From Roseburia_C sp031555935 (GTDB taxonomy: Bacteria; Bacillota; Clostridia; Lachnospirales; Lachnospiraceae), in the NCBI GenBank assembly GCA_031555935.1, contig JAVBTX010000015.1, positions 18,587-82,586 on the forward strand: a stretch of DNA of 64,000 bases, written 5' to 3'. The notes below the pieces were generated by a model. The model ran no database searches, had not been told where the DNA came from, and was given only the letters and a program-made list of their open reading frames with translations. Of the stretch, positions 52,092 to 60,888 are shown one piece after another. Made by a program: the position numbers and the translations under genes. Every line of letters begins with the position of its first letter. Position 1 is the stretch's first letter.

Positions 52092-53191
52092 AGTATTATC
52101 TCGATTCTCTCTAGCTCTTTTTCTAACTCCTGTGGATGAAGTTTGGCTATTTTTTCACCCTTTACACATATTTCCAGCTTACTATTTAATTCTATATCAG
52201 CAAGATAGACCTCACCCTTATATTTAGCCTGATATGCCTGCTTGATATTACGAGCTTCCATCACTGCATTTTCCTGAAAAATACTTGCTAAAAATAGATA
52301 GAGGCTTTCCTCATTATCGACACGTATCCGCACGATATCATTTTCCTTTTTACTAAACCAAGCTACAAAATGTGGACATTCCACCTCTGCTAAGGTAAAT
52401 GAAATACTCGCTGCCAATGAAATCAGACCGTTGATATAAAACATCTGCTGCTTTTGTCTTTTTTCTGCTGAAAAATCCAAAAACAATACGACTGCACAAG
52501 CCAGTGGCTGACTGTTTTCACGAACCACCCATTCTTCTCCTTTGGCACTTAATTTCCAGTGGATGTCTTTGACTTTATCACCTTCTCTAAAATTTCGAAT
52601 CTGAAACATTTCTGAGGCATCATTACCGCCATGCAAGCTGTCATAGATATCACTGTCACCAGCAAAATGTCGGATTGGTTCCGATACCGCAATGACGGCA
52701 CTGAAAATTTCTGGCAATACATCAAGCCGCTCATGCTGGCGGATTCGTTTCTTGATATAAATGATTCGCAGGGGGTCATATAGCCGGACCTGGGCCTGGT
52801 CAAAAAAATAACTACCGCTAGATAGAACTTCCAACTGACTTTCCAGCACGGTCTCACGATGTGCCGGTGCGAACCCATGAAGGGCAAACTGACAAGCCTT
52901 CTTTTTTCCAAAAACGCGGTAACGCAAATAAATCCGGCTTGCCAACACCGGTAAATTCCCCTTATTATTGATAATGCCTTCGAGCCTGACCTGCTGGTCC
53001 TTTTCCACTACGGTTAGCGGAAAACGTAATTTAAATGAAACGTTTTTCCACTGATACCCCAGCAGTATTAAGTTAACCACCAGCCAGACGATTTCGACCC
53101 AAAACAACATATAAATAGCACTGCTGCCATATATAATTGTCGTATATAGCGTCAACAATATTCCCAACAAATAAATGATGATGTTAAGCAT
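52088..53191 (-). CDS. DUF58 domain membrane-associated protein
   Basis: This 367-residue protein has two N-terminal membrane helices, a beta-rich domain, and the DUF58 signature FREGDKVKDIHWKLSAKGEE (about residues 200-220), part of a von-Willebrand-A-like fold. It usually works with the MoxR ATPase encoded just upstream (eight-base overlap) in folding or activating partner proteins at the membrane. It lies between moxR and the transglutaminase gene. Confidence 0.9.
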   Translation of the reverse strand: MLNIIIYLLGILLTLYTTIIYGSSAIYMLFWVEIVWLVVNLILLGYQWKNVSFKLRFPLTVVEKDQQVRLEGIINNKGNLPVLASRIYLRYRVFGKKKACQFALHGFAPAHRETVLESQLEVLSSGSYFFDQAQVRLYDPLRIIYIKKRIRQHERLDVLPEIFSAVIAVSEPIRHFAGDSDIYDSLHGGNDASEMFQIRNFREGDKVKDIHWKLSAKGEEWVVRENSQPLACAVVLFLDFSAEKRQKQQMFYINGLISLAASISFTLAEVECPHFVAWFSKKENDIVRIRVDNEESLYLFLASIFQENAVMEARNIKQAYQAKYKGEVYLADIELNSKLEICVKGEKIAKLHPQELEKELERIEIIL

Positions 53192-54149
53192 TGTATTCCT
53201 TCCGCTCCTTTTGTACCGTCGGTGCTGTTACTTCTCTTAGAATATTGGTAAGTACCGCCTCTGGTGTCACGTGAGTTACTCTGGCTTTGGTATTTAAAAC
53301 AATTCGATGTCTTGTTACATCAGCAAATACACAACGCACATCCTCTGGTAAAACATAATCACGGCCATTTAAAAAGGCTTCGGACTTCGCCATTTTCGTT
53401 AGCGCAATCGTTCCGCGCGGACTGACCCCTAAATCAATATATGCATTTTCTCTCGTTGCTTCGACCAGCTTAACAATATAGCGGAAAATATTCTCATGTA
53501 CATACACGCCTTTGACCATTTCCATCAATGCCTTCAGCTCTTCCAAATCCAATATTTCATTGACTTGTGCTAAGCCATCCCTGACAGTTCGTCCTTTGGC
53601 AATCTCTATTTCATCAATCATATCCGGATAGCCCATACTCATACAAATCATAAAACGGTCGAGCTGAGACTCCGGCAGCAACTGGGTTCCGGCACTGCCT
53701 TTCGGATTCTGGGTTGCCATCACAATAAATGGATATGGCACGCTTCGCGTCACGCCATCGACGGTTGTTTTCCCCTCCTCCATTACCTCAAGCAATGCGG
53801 ACTGGGTCTTTGGTGAGGTACGATTGATTTCATCTGCTAAAAACAGGTTGCACATCACCGGACCCGGGTTGTAGACAAACTGCATGCTTTCTTTATGATA
53901 CATGGAAAATCCAATGATATCTGCCGGCAGCACATCCGGCGTAAATTGTACGCGCTGGTTCTTAAGCTCCATTGCACGGCCAAATGCCGTTGCCAAGGTC
54001 GTCTTTCCAACCCCTGGAACGTCTTCAATTAAAATATGCCCCCCGGCAAGAATCGCCGAAAATGCTTTCTGCACACATTCGGTCTTTCCTTTTACACTTT
54101 TCTCTACTTCCCGTATTACGAGCATAGCCTTTCGATGTAGTTCTTCCAT
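53184..54149 (-). CDS. MoxR-type AAA+ ATPase
   Basis: This 321-residue protein has Walker A IEDVPGVGKTTLA, Walker B FLADEINRTSPKTQ, sensor 1 (VMATQNPKGSAGTQ) and the arginine finger in LDRFMICMSMGYPD. It is a typical MoxR chaperone-like AAA+ protein and pairs with the DUF58 protein. The operon is led by the TetR gene, 36 bases upstream. Confidence 0.94.
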   Translation of the reverse strand: MEELHRKAMLVIREVEKSVKGKTECVQKAFSAILAGGHILIEDVPGVGKTTLATAFGRAMELKNQRVQFTPDVLPADIIGFSMYHKESMQFVYNPGPVMCNLFLADEINRTSPKTQSALLEVMEEGKTTVDGVTRSVPYPFIVMATQNPKGSAGTQLLPESQLDRFMICMSMGYPDMIDEIEIAKGRTVRDGLAQVNEILDLEELKALMEMVKGVYVHENIFRYIVKLVEATRENAYIDLGVSPRGTIALTKMAKSEAFLNGRDYVLPEDVRCVFADVTRHRIVLNTKARVTHVTPEAVLTNILREVTAPTVQKERKEYNA

Positions 54150-54185
54150 ATTTAATAGTTCTCCCTTTCAAATTTTCTCCTTATC

Positions 54186-54836
54186 CTAAGTATAACCTTC
54201 CTCTCTTTGGTTGACTACAGAAACATGCAGCATAAACATGCTTGCATCAGTTTCAACCACCTTGGAAATAAGGTCTGCCAGCTTCTCAAGCAGCCTCGGC
54301 GCACCAATCACATTGGAGGAACGGATACCCTCTTCCCGGATTACCCCATATATTCCATAAATAATATAAATTGCCGCCTGCTGCGGGTCTGCGACATGGA
54401 ATATTCCGCTTTTGCAGCCCTCCTCAATATAACACTGCACCGGCCCTGCCAATTCATGGAGTATTTTTAACGAAACTGTAATAAACACGGCTACATCTAA
54501 CTTTCCGCGACCATAATTACTGACCTGATCACGTCCATCCAGCCATGTTAGATAACGTTTTATTACCATCGGATATCGCTTTTTAAAATCAATTTCCTGG
54601 TCCAGCAGCAGCTCTGCCAATGCCCCCGCGAAAGAATGTGCATATCGATCCATTGCCGCTTCAAAGATTTTTTCCTTTGAATCAAAATGGTGATAGAACA
54701 TGCCAAACGAACCGTTCGCCCCTTCGTAAATATCCTTAACGGAGGTGTTCTCATATCCTTTTTGTAAAAATAGATGAAGGGCGATATCTAGCAGTTCTTC
54801 CTTTCGCTCTTCCGATTTTTTAACCACTCTTGACAT
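54186..54836 (-). CDS. TetR-family repressor, probably autoregulated
   Basis: This 216-residue protein has an N-terminal helix-turn-helix (LLDIALHLFLQKGYENTSVK, GSFGMFYHHFDSKEKIFEAA) and a C-terminal ligand and dimer domain. It heads the moxR-DUF58-transglutaminase set. Two palindromes of the same design straddle its promoter, which points to autorepression of the operon. The ligand is unknown. Confidence 0.93.
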   Translation of the reverse strand: MSRVVKKSEERKEELLDIALHLFLQKGYENTSVKDIYEGANGSFGMFYHHFDSKEKIFEAAMDRYAHSFAGALAELLLDQEIDFKKRYPMVIKRYLTWLDGRDQVSNYGRGKLDVAVFITVSLKILHELAGPVQCYIEEGCKSGIFHVADPQQAAIYIIYGIYGVIREEGIRSSNVIGAPRLLEKLADLISKVVETDASMFMLHVSVVNQREEGYT

Positions 54837-54850
54837 GATTTCCTCCCTTC

Positions 54851-54901
54851 ACAGAGTGATACTCTGTTTTTATTATATGTTACAGAGTGTTGCTCTGTCA
54901 A
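54851..54901 (-). promoter_or_regulatory. Promoter with two TetR-type operators
   Basis: TTGACA (54896-54901) and TATAAT (54872-54877) are 18 bases apart on the minus strand. ACAGAGTGATACTCTGT (54851-54867) follows the -10 box, and ACAGAGTGTTGCTCTGT (54882-54898) covers the spacer and overlaps the -35. The two 17-base palindromes have the same half-sites (ACAGAG/CTCTGT) and are 31 bases apart, about three helical turns. Confidence 0.85.
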
Positions 54902-54980
54902 CTAAGAGAAAAAAGTGCACCGCCGGGCACACACCAAGAAAAAACAGAGTCACTGACCCTGCTTTTCCATTCATAACATA

Positions 54981-56411
54981 TTATAACAACTCTTTTAAAA
55001 TCTGGTTTACCATACCCGGATTTGCTTTGCCTTTCATGGCCTTCATCGTCTGACCAACAAGGAATCCAATCGCTTTGTCTTTGCCGTTTTGATAGTCTTC
55101 TACGGACTTCGGATTCTCTTCAATGATCTGCGCTACCATCAGCCGCAGTTCAGATTCATCGTGAACCGTTTTCAGACCATGCTGCTCGACATAATCATCG
55201 GGAGCAATATTTTCGGCAAACATTTTTTCAAATACTTCTTTGGCCACCGTACTGTTAATTGTGCCTGATTCTGTCAATTCAATTAACTTCGCTAAGTTCT
55301 CCGGTGTAAATCGAATTTCCTCGGCATCCATTCCCTGTTCTTTTAGCAAACGCATTGTTTCAACCATTAACCAGTTTGAGACTTTTTTTGGCTTCTGACA
55401 GATTTTTGTCGTCGCTTCAAAAAGAGCCGCCAGCCTTTTCGAGCCGGTGATGATATCGGCATCATAATCTGGTATATCGTATTCTATTTTATAGCGAGCT
55501 AATTTTTCGTCACGCAGTTCAGGCTGGCACGCTTTGATTTGCTGTATCCATTCATCACTAATCACGATTGGGACCAGGTCCGGTTCTGGAAAATAACGAT
55601 AGTCCTGAGCATCTTCTTTGGAGCGCATCGGATAGGAACATTCTTTGTTGTCGTCCCAACGTCTCGTTTCCTGAATAATTGTTTTTCCCTCTTCCAACAA
55701 CTCAATCTGCCGGATGCGTTCGCTCTCTATTGCTCTGGCAATGGCCTTGAACGAGTTTAAGTTCTTCATCTCAGTACGCGTACCATAGTCTGTCGCGCCA
55801 ACTTCTCGAATCGACAGATTGACATCGGCACGCATCGAGCCTTCTTGCAGCTTACAATCGGAGGCACCAAGATACTGAATCATCATCCGCAATTTCTCAA
55901 GATAAGCGATTACTTCTTCGGCTGAACGCATATCCGGTTCCGATACGATTTCAATCAATGGCACACCGGAACGGTTATAATCCACCAGCGAACAATCCTC
56001 CCATTCATCGTGAATCAGTTTTCCGGCATCCTCTTCCATATGAATCTCATGGATTCCAATGGTTTTCTTTCCCGCCGCTGTTTCAATCACCACTCCGCCG
56101 TTTCGACAAATCGGCAGATATAGCTGGGATATCTGATAATTCTGTGGGTTATCCGGGTAAAAATAGTTCTTCCGGTCAAATTTACAAAACTGGGTAATCG
56201 TACAATTCGTTGCCAAACCAACGGCCATTGCATATTCTACCACCTGTTTATTTAACACTGGCAGCGAACCTGGCATTCCCGTGCAAACCGGGCAGGTGTG
56301 GGTATTCGGTGCACCACCAAAGGCGGTCGAGCAGGAGCAGAATATTTTGGTTTTCGTCGCCAGCTCAACATGAACTTCAAGACCAATGACGGTTTCATAT
56401 TGTTTACTCAT
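54981..56411 (-). CDS. gatB: Aspartyl/glutamyl-tRNA amidotransferase subunit B
   Basis: GatB is the kinase and tRNA-binding subunit of the GatCAB amidotransferase, which converts Asp-tRNA(Asn) or Glu-tRNA(Gln) to the amide. With the start at 56409-56411 (MSKQYETVIGLEVHVELATK), it has 476 residues, the normal length. The zinc site (FCSCSTAFG, HTCPVCTGMPG) is intact, and the C-terminal YqeY-like domain ends with VGQTMKAMKGKANPGMVNQI. It overlaps gatA by eight bases. Confidence 0.97.
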   Translation of the reverse strand: MSKQYETVIGLEVHVELATKTKIFCSCSTAFGGAPNTHTCPVCTGMPGSLPVLNKQVVEYAMAVGLATNCTITQFCKFDRKNYFYPDNPQNYQISQLYLPICRNGGVVIETAAGKKTIGIHEIHMEEDAGKLIHDEWEDCSLVDYNRSGVPLIEIVSEPDMRSAEEVIAYLEKLRMMIQYLGASDCKLQEGSMRADVNLSIREVGATDYGTRTEMKNLNSFKAIARAIESERIRQIELLEEGKTIIQETRRWDDNKECSYPMRSKEDAQDYRYFPEPDLVPIVISDEWIQQIKACQPELRDEKLARYKIEYDIPDYDADIITGSKRLAALFEATTKICQKPKKVSNWLMVETMRLLKEQGMDAEEIRFTPENLAKLIELTESGTINSTVAKEVFEKMFAENIAPDDYVEQHGLKTVHDESELRLMVAQIIEENPKSVEDYQNGKDKAIGFLVGQTMKAMKGKANPGMVNQILKELL

Positions 56412-57942
56412 CGTTCTCACTCCTTTCTGCCAGTGGGCAACGGCGATAAGTCCGCGTCTGTTCAAAGGCATATGCCGCACGAATAATCTTCTTTTCCTGA
56501 AAGCAGTCGCCAATCAACTGTAAGCCGATTGGTAATCCGTTACGGTCAACTCCGCATGGAACACTGATGCCCGGAAGCCCTGCCAGATTGACCGAAACCG
56601 TGTAGATATCGCCTAGATACATTTTAATTGGATCAACTAAGGAATCACCGATTTTCGGTGCGGTTGTCGGTGCGGTTGGTCCTAAGATGACATCGTATTT
56701 TGCAAATGCTTTGTCAAATGCTTGTTTGATCAAGGCTTTTGTACGCAATGCTTTTAAATAATAAGCATCGTAGTAACCCGAGCTTAAAACAAAGGAGCCT
56801 AGCATTATCCGCCGCTTCACCTCCGCGCCAAATCCTTCCGAGCGGGTTTTCTTATACATGTTATGAAGTCCTTCGTATTCCAGGGTACGGTAGCCGTACT
56901 TCACACCATCAAAGCGAGATAGATTCGAGCTGGCTTCCGCCGATGCGATGACATAATACGCCGGAATCGCATATTCCGCCAAGCTTTTTTCTGGTTTCAA
57001 CGAACCTTCCAAGCTTTTTTCCGGATTTGATGAACTTGCCAAACTTAGGTCAAATTCCTCGAGCGTTGCGCCTTTTTTCTCTAGCTCTTTGGCGGCTGTC
57101 AGAATCGCTTCTTTTACTTCTGCATCTAAACCTTCTCCTAAATAATCCCTTGGGATGCCAATCTTCATTCCTTTTACATCATCAACTAATGCCGAGGTAA
57201 AATCCAAATCCTCACGCTTGATTGAGGTGGAATCTTTTTTATCATAAGATGATATGATTTCCAGAATGGTTGCACAGTCCGTCACATCTTTGGCAATAGG
57301 TCCAATCTGGTCTAATGATGAGCCATAGGCAATCAGTCCATAGCGTGACACCGTTCCATACGTTGGCTTGATGCCCGTCACTCCGCAAAAAGCACTTGGC
57401 TGACGAATCGAGCCACCAGTATCAGAGCCTAATGCATAATAACATTCTTCGGCGGCTACGGCGGCACAACTGCCACCTGAGGAACCGCCCGGAACATGCT
57501 CTGTATTCCACGGATTTCTGGTCACGCAAAAGGCAGAGGTTTCGGTTGTACTGCCCATTGCAAATTCGTCCATATTGGTTTTGCCAATAATAACTGCTCC
57601 GGCATTTTGCAGATTTTCGACTGCCTGCGCTGTATAGGTTGGTACAAAATTTTCCAGTATTTTGGAACTGCATGTCGTTCGCATTCCGGTGGTACACAGA
57701 TTGTCTTTGATTGCTACTGGAACACCAGCGAGTGGCCCCGTTAATCTGCCACTGTCAATTAATGTTTGCACTTCTTCGGCACGCTGCAATGCGCCTTCCT
57801 TATCAACGGTTACAAAACCACCAACAATTCGTTCGTGCTTTTCGATTGTATCAAGAGCTGCCTGAGTTGCTTCGATAACAGTGACTTCTCCAGCTTTTAT
57901 TTTTTTGCCCAGCGCTACGGCTGTCAATTGGGTTATACTCAT
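56404..57942 (-). CDS. gatA: Aspartyl/glutamyl-tRNA amidotransferase subunit A
   Basis: GatA is the amidase subunit of GatCAB, 512 residues. The catalytic Lys (VAIKDNLCTTG), the cis-Ser and nucleophile Ser in the amidase signature (PGGSSGGSCAAVAAEECYYA, GSDTGGSIRQPSAFCG) are all present. About 20 residues longer than usual GatA, it carries in the region just before EYAIPAYYVIASAEASSNLS two copies of a ten-residue unit (NPEKSLEGSL, KPEKSLAEY-like), caused by a 30-base tandem duplication at 56979-57038. The rest of the enzyme appears intact, so the insert is presumably tolerated in a loop. Confidence 0.97.
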   Translation of the reverse strand: MSITQLTAVALGKKIKAGEVTVIEATQAALDTIEKHERIVGGFVTVDKEGALQRAEEVQTLIDSGRLTGPLAGVPVAIKDNLCTTGMRTTCSSKILENFVPTYTAQAVENLQNAGAVIIGKTNMDEFAMGSTTETSAFCVTRNPWNTEHVPGGSSGGSCAAVAAEECYYALGSDTGGSIRQPSAFCGVTGIKPTYGTVSRYGLIAYGSSLDQIGPIAKDVTDCATILEIISSYDKKDSTSIKREDLDFTSALVDDVKGMKIGIPRDYLGEGLDAEVKEAILTAAKELEKKGATLEEFDLSLASSSNPEKSLEGSLKPEKSLAEYAIPAYYVIASAEASSNLSRFDGVKYGYRTLEYEGLHNMYKKTRSEGFGAEVKRRIMLGSFVLSSGYYDAYYLKALRTKALIKQAFDKAFAKYDVILGPTAPTTAPKIGDSLVDPIKMYLGDIYTVSVNLAGLPGISVPCGVDRNGLPIGLQLIGDCFQEKKIIRAAYAFEQTRTYRRCPLAERSENDE

Positions 57943-57952
57943 GCTGCTCCTC

Positions 57953-58264
57953 CTATTGTGATTTCATTAATACGTCGACTGTTTTGGGCACTTTGTAACT
58001 ATCATTTTTAACGGCTGGTGCATTTGCTAACATTTGCTTTGACTGGTCTTCATTGGTCACGATATCCTCACGAAACACATTTGTCACGGAAAATACATGT
58101 GACATCGGTTCGACATCCGTGGTATCTAACTCATTTAATTTATCAATATAATCCAGCATTCTGCCCATATCCTTTTTGGCTTGCTCCTTTTCTGCTTCGG
58201 ACAGCTCTAGCTTTGCTAAGATACCAACATATTCAATTGTTTCATTTGAAATTATATTTGCCAT
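57953..58264 (-). CDS. gatC: Aspartyl/glutamyl-tRNA amidotransferase subunit C
   Basis: GatC is the small subunit that wraps GatA and GatB together, 103 residues: NIISNETIEYVGILAKLELS, then MLDYIDKLNELDTTDVEPMS and REDIVTNED. The length and order (aspS, gatC, gatA, gatB) are normal. It starts 13 bases after the aspS stop. Confidence 0.96.
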   Translation of the reverse strand: MANIISNETIEYVGILAKLELSEAEKEQAKKDMGRMLDYIDKLNELDTTDVEPMSHVFSVTNVFREDIVTNEDQSKQMLANAPAVKNDSYKVPKTVDVLMKSQ

Positions 58265-58277
58265 GATGGATTCCTTT

Positions 58278-59609
58278 CTATGGTTCTAATCTGGTTAAAT
58301 CGCGTGGGAATAGTGTCGTCTCGCGAACATTATCCTCGCCAATTAGTTTCATTGTCAGCCGCTCTAATCCAATTCCAAGGCCACCATGCGGCGGCATCCC
58401 TGCTTTAAATGTATTGATATACTGCTCCATCCCTTCCGTGGTCATGCCGCGCGCTGCTAATTTTTTCATCAGCATCGTATAATCATGAATCCGCTGACCG
58501 CCGGTGGTTATTTCCAGACCATGATACAGTAAATCAAAACTCAGCGTATACGTCTGGTCCGTCGGATCTTCCATTGCATAAAAGGGACGCTTTTTGCTTG
58601 GATAATGGGTGACAAATACAAAATCCGCGCCGTACTCTTCCTGATAATATTTTCCGATTAACTCTTCCTCTTCCGGCTCTAGGTCGTATGGGTTACGAAT
58701 CTGGCGGTTATATTTTTCAGCTACTTTCTGTTTGGCTTCGTCGAAACGGACCGTTGGAATCTGGTCAGCACTTGGCAAGGTCACACCAAGTATCTTTAAT
58801 TCCTTTGCATATTCCGTTGCTAATAATGTTAGCATGGATTGTAAAAATCCCGTTTCCATCGCCATGATATCTTCAAAACTATCAATATAGCCCATCTCAA
58901 AATCGAGGCTGGTATATTCATTTAAATGACGTTTGGTGTTATGCTTCTCGGCGCGAAATACCGGTGCCGTTTCAAAAACCCGGTCAAATACTCCCACCAT
59001 CATCTGCTTGTAAAACTGTGGGCTTTGCTGCAATACCGCCGGCCGATGGAAATAATCCAGCCGAAACATATTCGCTCCGCCTTCCGCTCCTTTTGCACCA
59101 ATCTTTGGGGTGTGTATTTCGGTAAATCCCTGCTCATATAGAAAGGTGCGAAATCCTTTTACAACGCCCTCTTGAATCTTGAACTTGGCCCGCTCCCGCA
59201 CATTACGAAGGGCGATGGAACGATTGTTCAGATTGGCTTCTAATGAGGTATTCATTTTCCATTTGGAAATTGCAAGCGGCAATGGTGCGGCTGGTTCTGA
59301 CAATACTTTTATTTTGCTGATTCGTAGCTCGATTCCATTTGGTGCTCGCTCCTCTGTTTCAACAACACCTTCTACTTCCACCGTCGCTGCTTCCTTTAGC
59401 TGCTTTAAATCAAACGGTGTCTTTCCGTCTTCATAGATACATTGTAACAGTCCCTCACGCTTGCGCAAGACGATGAATGCTACCTCGCCCATGTTGCGAA
59501 TCGTATGGATTGCACCATTTACCGTTACCGACGTTCCTTGGAAATCTCCTGCTAGGATTACACTGAGCTCCTTTGTTTTCTTTGGCATTACACCTGTCAT
59601 AAATTCCAT
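58278..59609 (-). CDS. aspS: Aspartyl-tRNA synthetase, archaeal type, probably non-discriminating
   Basis: Class II synthetase of 443 residues with an OB-fold anticodon domain (SVTVNGAIHTIRNMGEVAFI) and a catalytic domain: motif 1 GFTEIHTPKI, motif 2 FRAEKHNTKRHLNEYTSLDF, motif 3 GLGIGLERLTMKLIG. The short archaeal form without the bacterial insertion domain, encoded with gatCAB, is the type that charges both tRNA(Asp) and tRNA(Asn) with Asp; GatCAB then makes Asn-tRNA(Asn). That it is non-discriminating is inferred from this context. The start at 59607-59609 has an AAAGGAG site. A T-box leader lies about 270 bases upstream. Confidence 0.93.
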   Translation of the reverse strand: MEFMTGVMPKKTKELSVILAGDFQGTSVTVNGAIHTIRNMGEVAFIVLRKREGLLQCIYEDGKTPFDLKQLKEAATVEVEGVVETEERAPNGIELRISKIKVLSEPAAPLPLAISKWKMNTSLEANLNNRSIALRNVRERAKFKIQEGVVKGFRTFLYEQGFTEIHTPKIGAKGAEGGANMFRLDYFHRPAVLQQSPQFYKQMMVGVFDRVFETAPVFRAEKHNTKRHLNEYTSLDFEMGYIDSFEDIMAMETGFLQSMLTLLATEYAKELKILGVTLPSADQIPTVRFDEAKQKVAEKYNRQIRNPYDLEPEEEELIGKYYQEEYGADFVFVTHYPSKKRPFYAMEDPTDQTYTLSFDLLYHGLEITTGGQRIHDYTMLMKKLAARGMTTEGMEQYINTFKAGMPPHGGLGIGLERLTMKLIGEDNVRETTLFPRDLTRLEP

Positions 59610-59879
59610 TTTTTTGTCTCCTTTTCGATATAATATCCGGGACGGGATATATGTCTGTGCAGTGCGATTCTGCGCTGCTCTTAGCCATGTTGACTGAATC
59701 AATTTCTCACGCAAGCGTGTAAATTGTAACAGCCGACATGTCTAGTCTGCTGAATCGCGCAAGAATCTTGCTTGCAAGATTCTTGCGCCGAGCGCGGTCG
59801 CTTTGGCGACATTATTCCTTGCGCGCGAGTGCGCCTCCTGCCTGGAAGGCTTTTTTATTTGATAGGATGTTTTTCCCTA
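59610..59879 (-). other. Long hairpin-rich leader between the T-box terminator and aspS
   Basis: This 270-base stretch has no gene. It holds CGCAAGAATCTTGC (59758-59771) mirrored exactly at 59774-59787, which is a 14-pair stem, a smaller CACGCAAGCGTG palindrome (about 59708-59719), and GCCTGGAAGGC (59840-59850). At its upstream edge TTTTTTATTTGATAGG (59851-59866) is the exact complement of 59876-59891, so the U-run after the T-box terminator can itself pair with downstream A-rich sequence. No ORF with a good start was seen. Confidence 0.6.
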
Positions 59880-59919
59880 TCAAATAAAAAACGCCCTGGA
59901 ATCCGAAGATTCCAGGGCG
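59880..59919 (-). terminator. T-box regulated terminator
   Basis: CGCCCTGGAATC (59892-59903) is exactly complementary to GATTCCAGGGCG (59908-59919) around a four-base loop and is followed on the minus strand by six U residues. It competes with the T-box antiterminator. Confidence 0.93.
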
Positions 59920-60166
59920 AGACATTTTAATTTATCCCGCGGTACCACCCGCATTGAAAAATGACCACATAAACATCATTTTCCCACTCTGTGTGCGTAA
60001 CGTGCACTGACGTACTAGCCTACTTAGATAAAATCTAATGTTCAGCAAGTCTGCTCCCGAGTGTTCCCTTTGTCTTCTCTTTCCAGCGGCGCTCTCAGTC
60101 GGTGACGCCCCATTCCTGTCGATGTCTGAAAACAAGAGTCTCTTTCAACGCATTTTGTTTTATGTT
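59880..60166 (-). promoter_or_regulatory. T-box riboswitch of the aspS-gatCAB operon
   Basis: On the minus strand the T-box sequence GGGTGGTACCGCGGG is at 59936-59950 and matches the consensus that pairs with the free tRNA acceptor end. It is followed by a strong terminator (59892-59919) with a U-run. A specifier candidate in stem I is GAAC at 60063-60066 (followed by A), which contains both AAC (Asn) and GAA (Glu) in shifted frames. Uncharged tRNA(Asn) should favour the antiterminator and raise aspS-gatCAB expression. An overlapping Asn/Glu specifier has been reported for the T-box of this pathway in Clostridium acetobutylicum. Confidence 0.9.
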
Positions 60167-60173
60167 GTTTACA

Positions 60174-60202
60174 GTTATAACACATATTTTTTTGTTTGGC
60201 AA
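60174..60202 (-). promoter_or_regulatory. Promoter of the T-box operon
   Basis: TTGCCA (60197-60202) and TATAAC (60174-60179), 17 bases apart on the minus strand, place the transcript start near 60166, right at the start of the T-box stem I. Confidence 0.7.
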
Positions 60203-60219
60203 CAACTAATTTGGTTATA

Positions 60220-60684
60220 TTATATTCCGCTTTGTTCTCGAATATACAAAAGAAGTTGCGCACAGCCTTCCGCTACATCGTCATATGTCTGGTCAAAATT
60301 ACCACTGTACCAAGGATCGGCGATGTCTCTTGGATTGTCCGTTATATCTAGCAGGCGGAATACTTTTGAAGCGGTATCTTCTCCGCAGATTCGTTTGATT
60401 CCGGCGATGTTATGACGTTCCATGCCGATGATGTAGTCGTATGCTTCGTAGTCTTTGCGTTGCAGTTGCACGGCTGTTTTGCCGGCTACGGAAATGCCAT
60501 ATTGTTTTAATTTATTTCGAGTTCCAGAGTGTACGGGGTTGCCGTATTCTTCACTGCTGGTTCCGGCGGAGGCAATGTAAAATTCTTGCGCTAGGCCGGC
60601 TTCTGCTACCATGTTTTTGAATACAAATTCTGCCATTGGGGAGCGGCAGATGTTGCCTAGGCAAACGAAAAGTACTTTTATCAT
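60220..60684 (-). CDS. Low-molecular-weight protein-tyrosine phosphatase
   Basis: The 154-residue protein has the P-loop CLGNICRS near the N-terminus (Cys8, Arg14 in the C-x5-R pattern) and the general-acid Asp in ADPWYSGNFDQTYDD. Full length for the family (LMW-PTP / Wzb / YwlE). It may dephosphorylate Tyr or Arg residues of proteins; no partner kinase is beside it. It ends about 18 bases upstream of the -35 of the T-box promoter, so it is a separate unit. Confidence 0.93.
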   Translation of the reverse strand: MIKVLFVCLGNICRSPMAEFVFKNMVAEAGLAQEFYIASAGTSSEEYGNPVHSGTRNKLKQYGISVAGKTAVQLQRKDYEAYDYIIGMERHNIAGIKRICGEDTASKVFRLLDITDNPRDIADPWYSGNFDQTYDDVAEGCAQLLLYIREQSGI

Positions 60685-60825
60685 ATCTTGGTATATCCTT
60701 TCATATCTTGGTTTTTTCCAGTATTTTCAAGGCTTTCAAGGCTTTTTAATACATGGGATTTCAAATCGTTTCTTGGTATATCTTATCATATCTCGGTATA
60801 TCTTAGCCACCAAAATAAGTACAAT

Positions 60826-60854
60826 CTTAAGTAAATTGCCCAAATTTACTTAAG
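60826..60854 (-). terminator. Hairpin after the acyltransferase gene
   Basis: CTTAAGTAAATT and AATTTACTTAAG form a 12-pair stem around a five-base loop, followed by a modest T-rich run on the minus strand, 35 bases past the acyltransferase stop. The surrounding 60685-60820 stretch has several copies of a short CATATCTTGGTATATC-like repeat and no gene. Confidence 0.6.
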
Positions 60855-60888
60855 GCATAGGTACAATTTTTTTCGCTTATACTGTATC

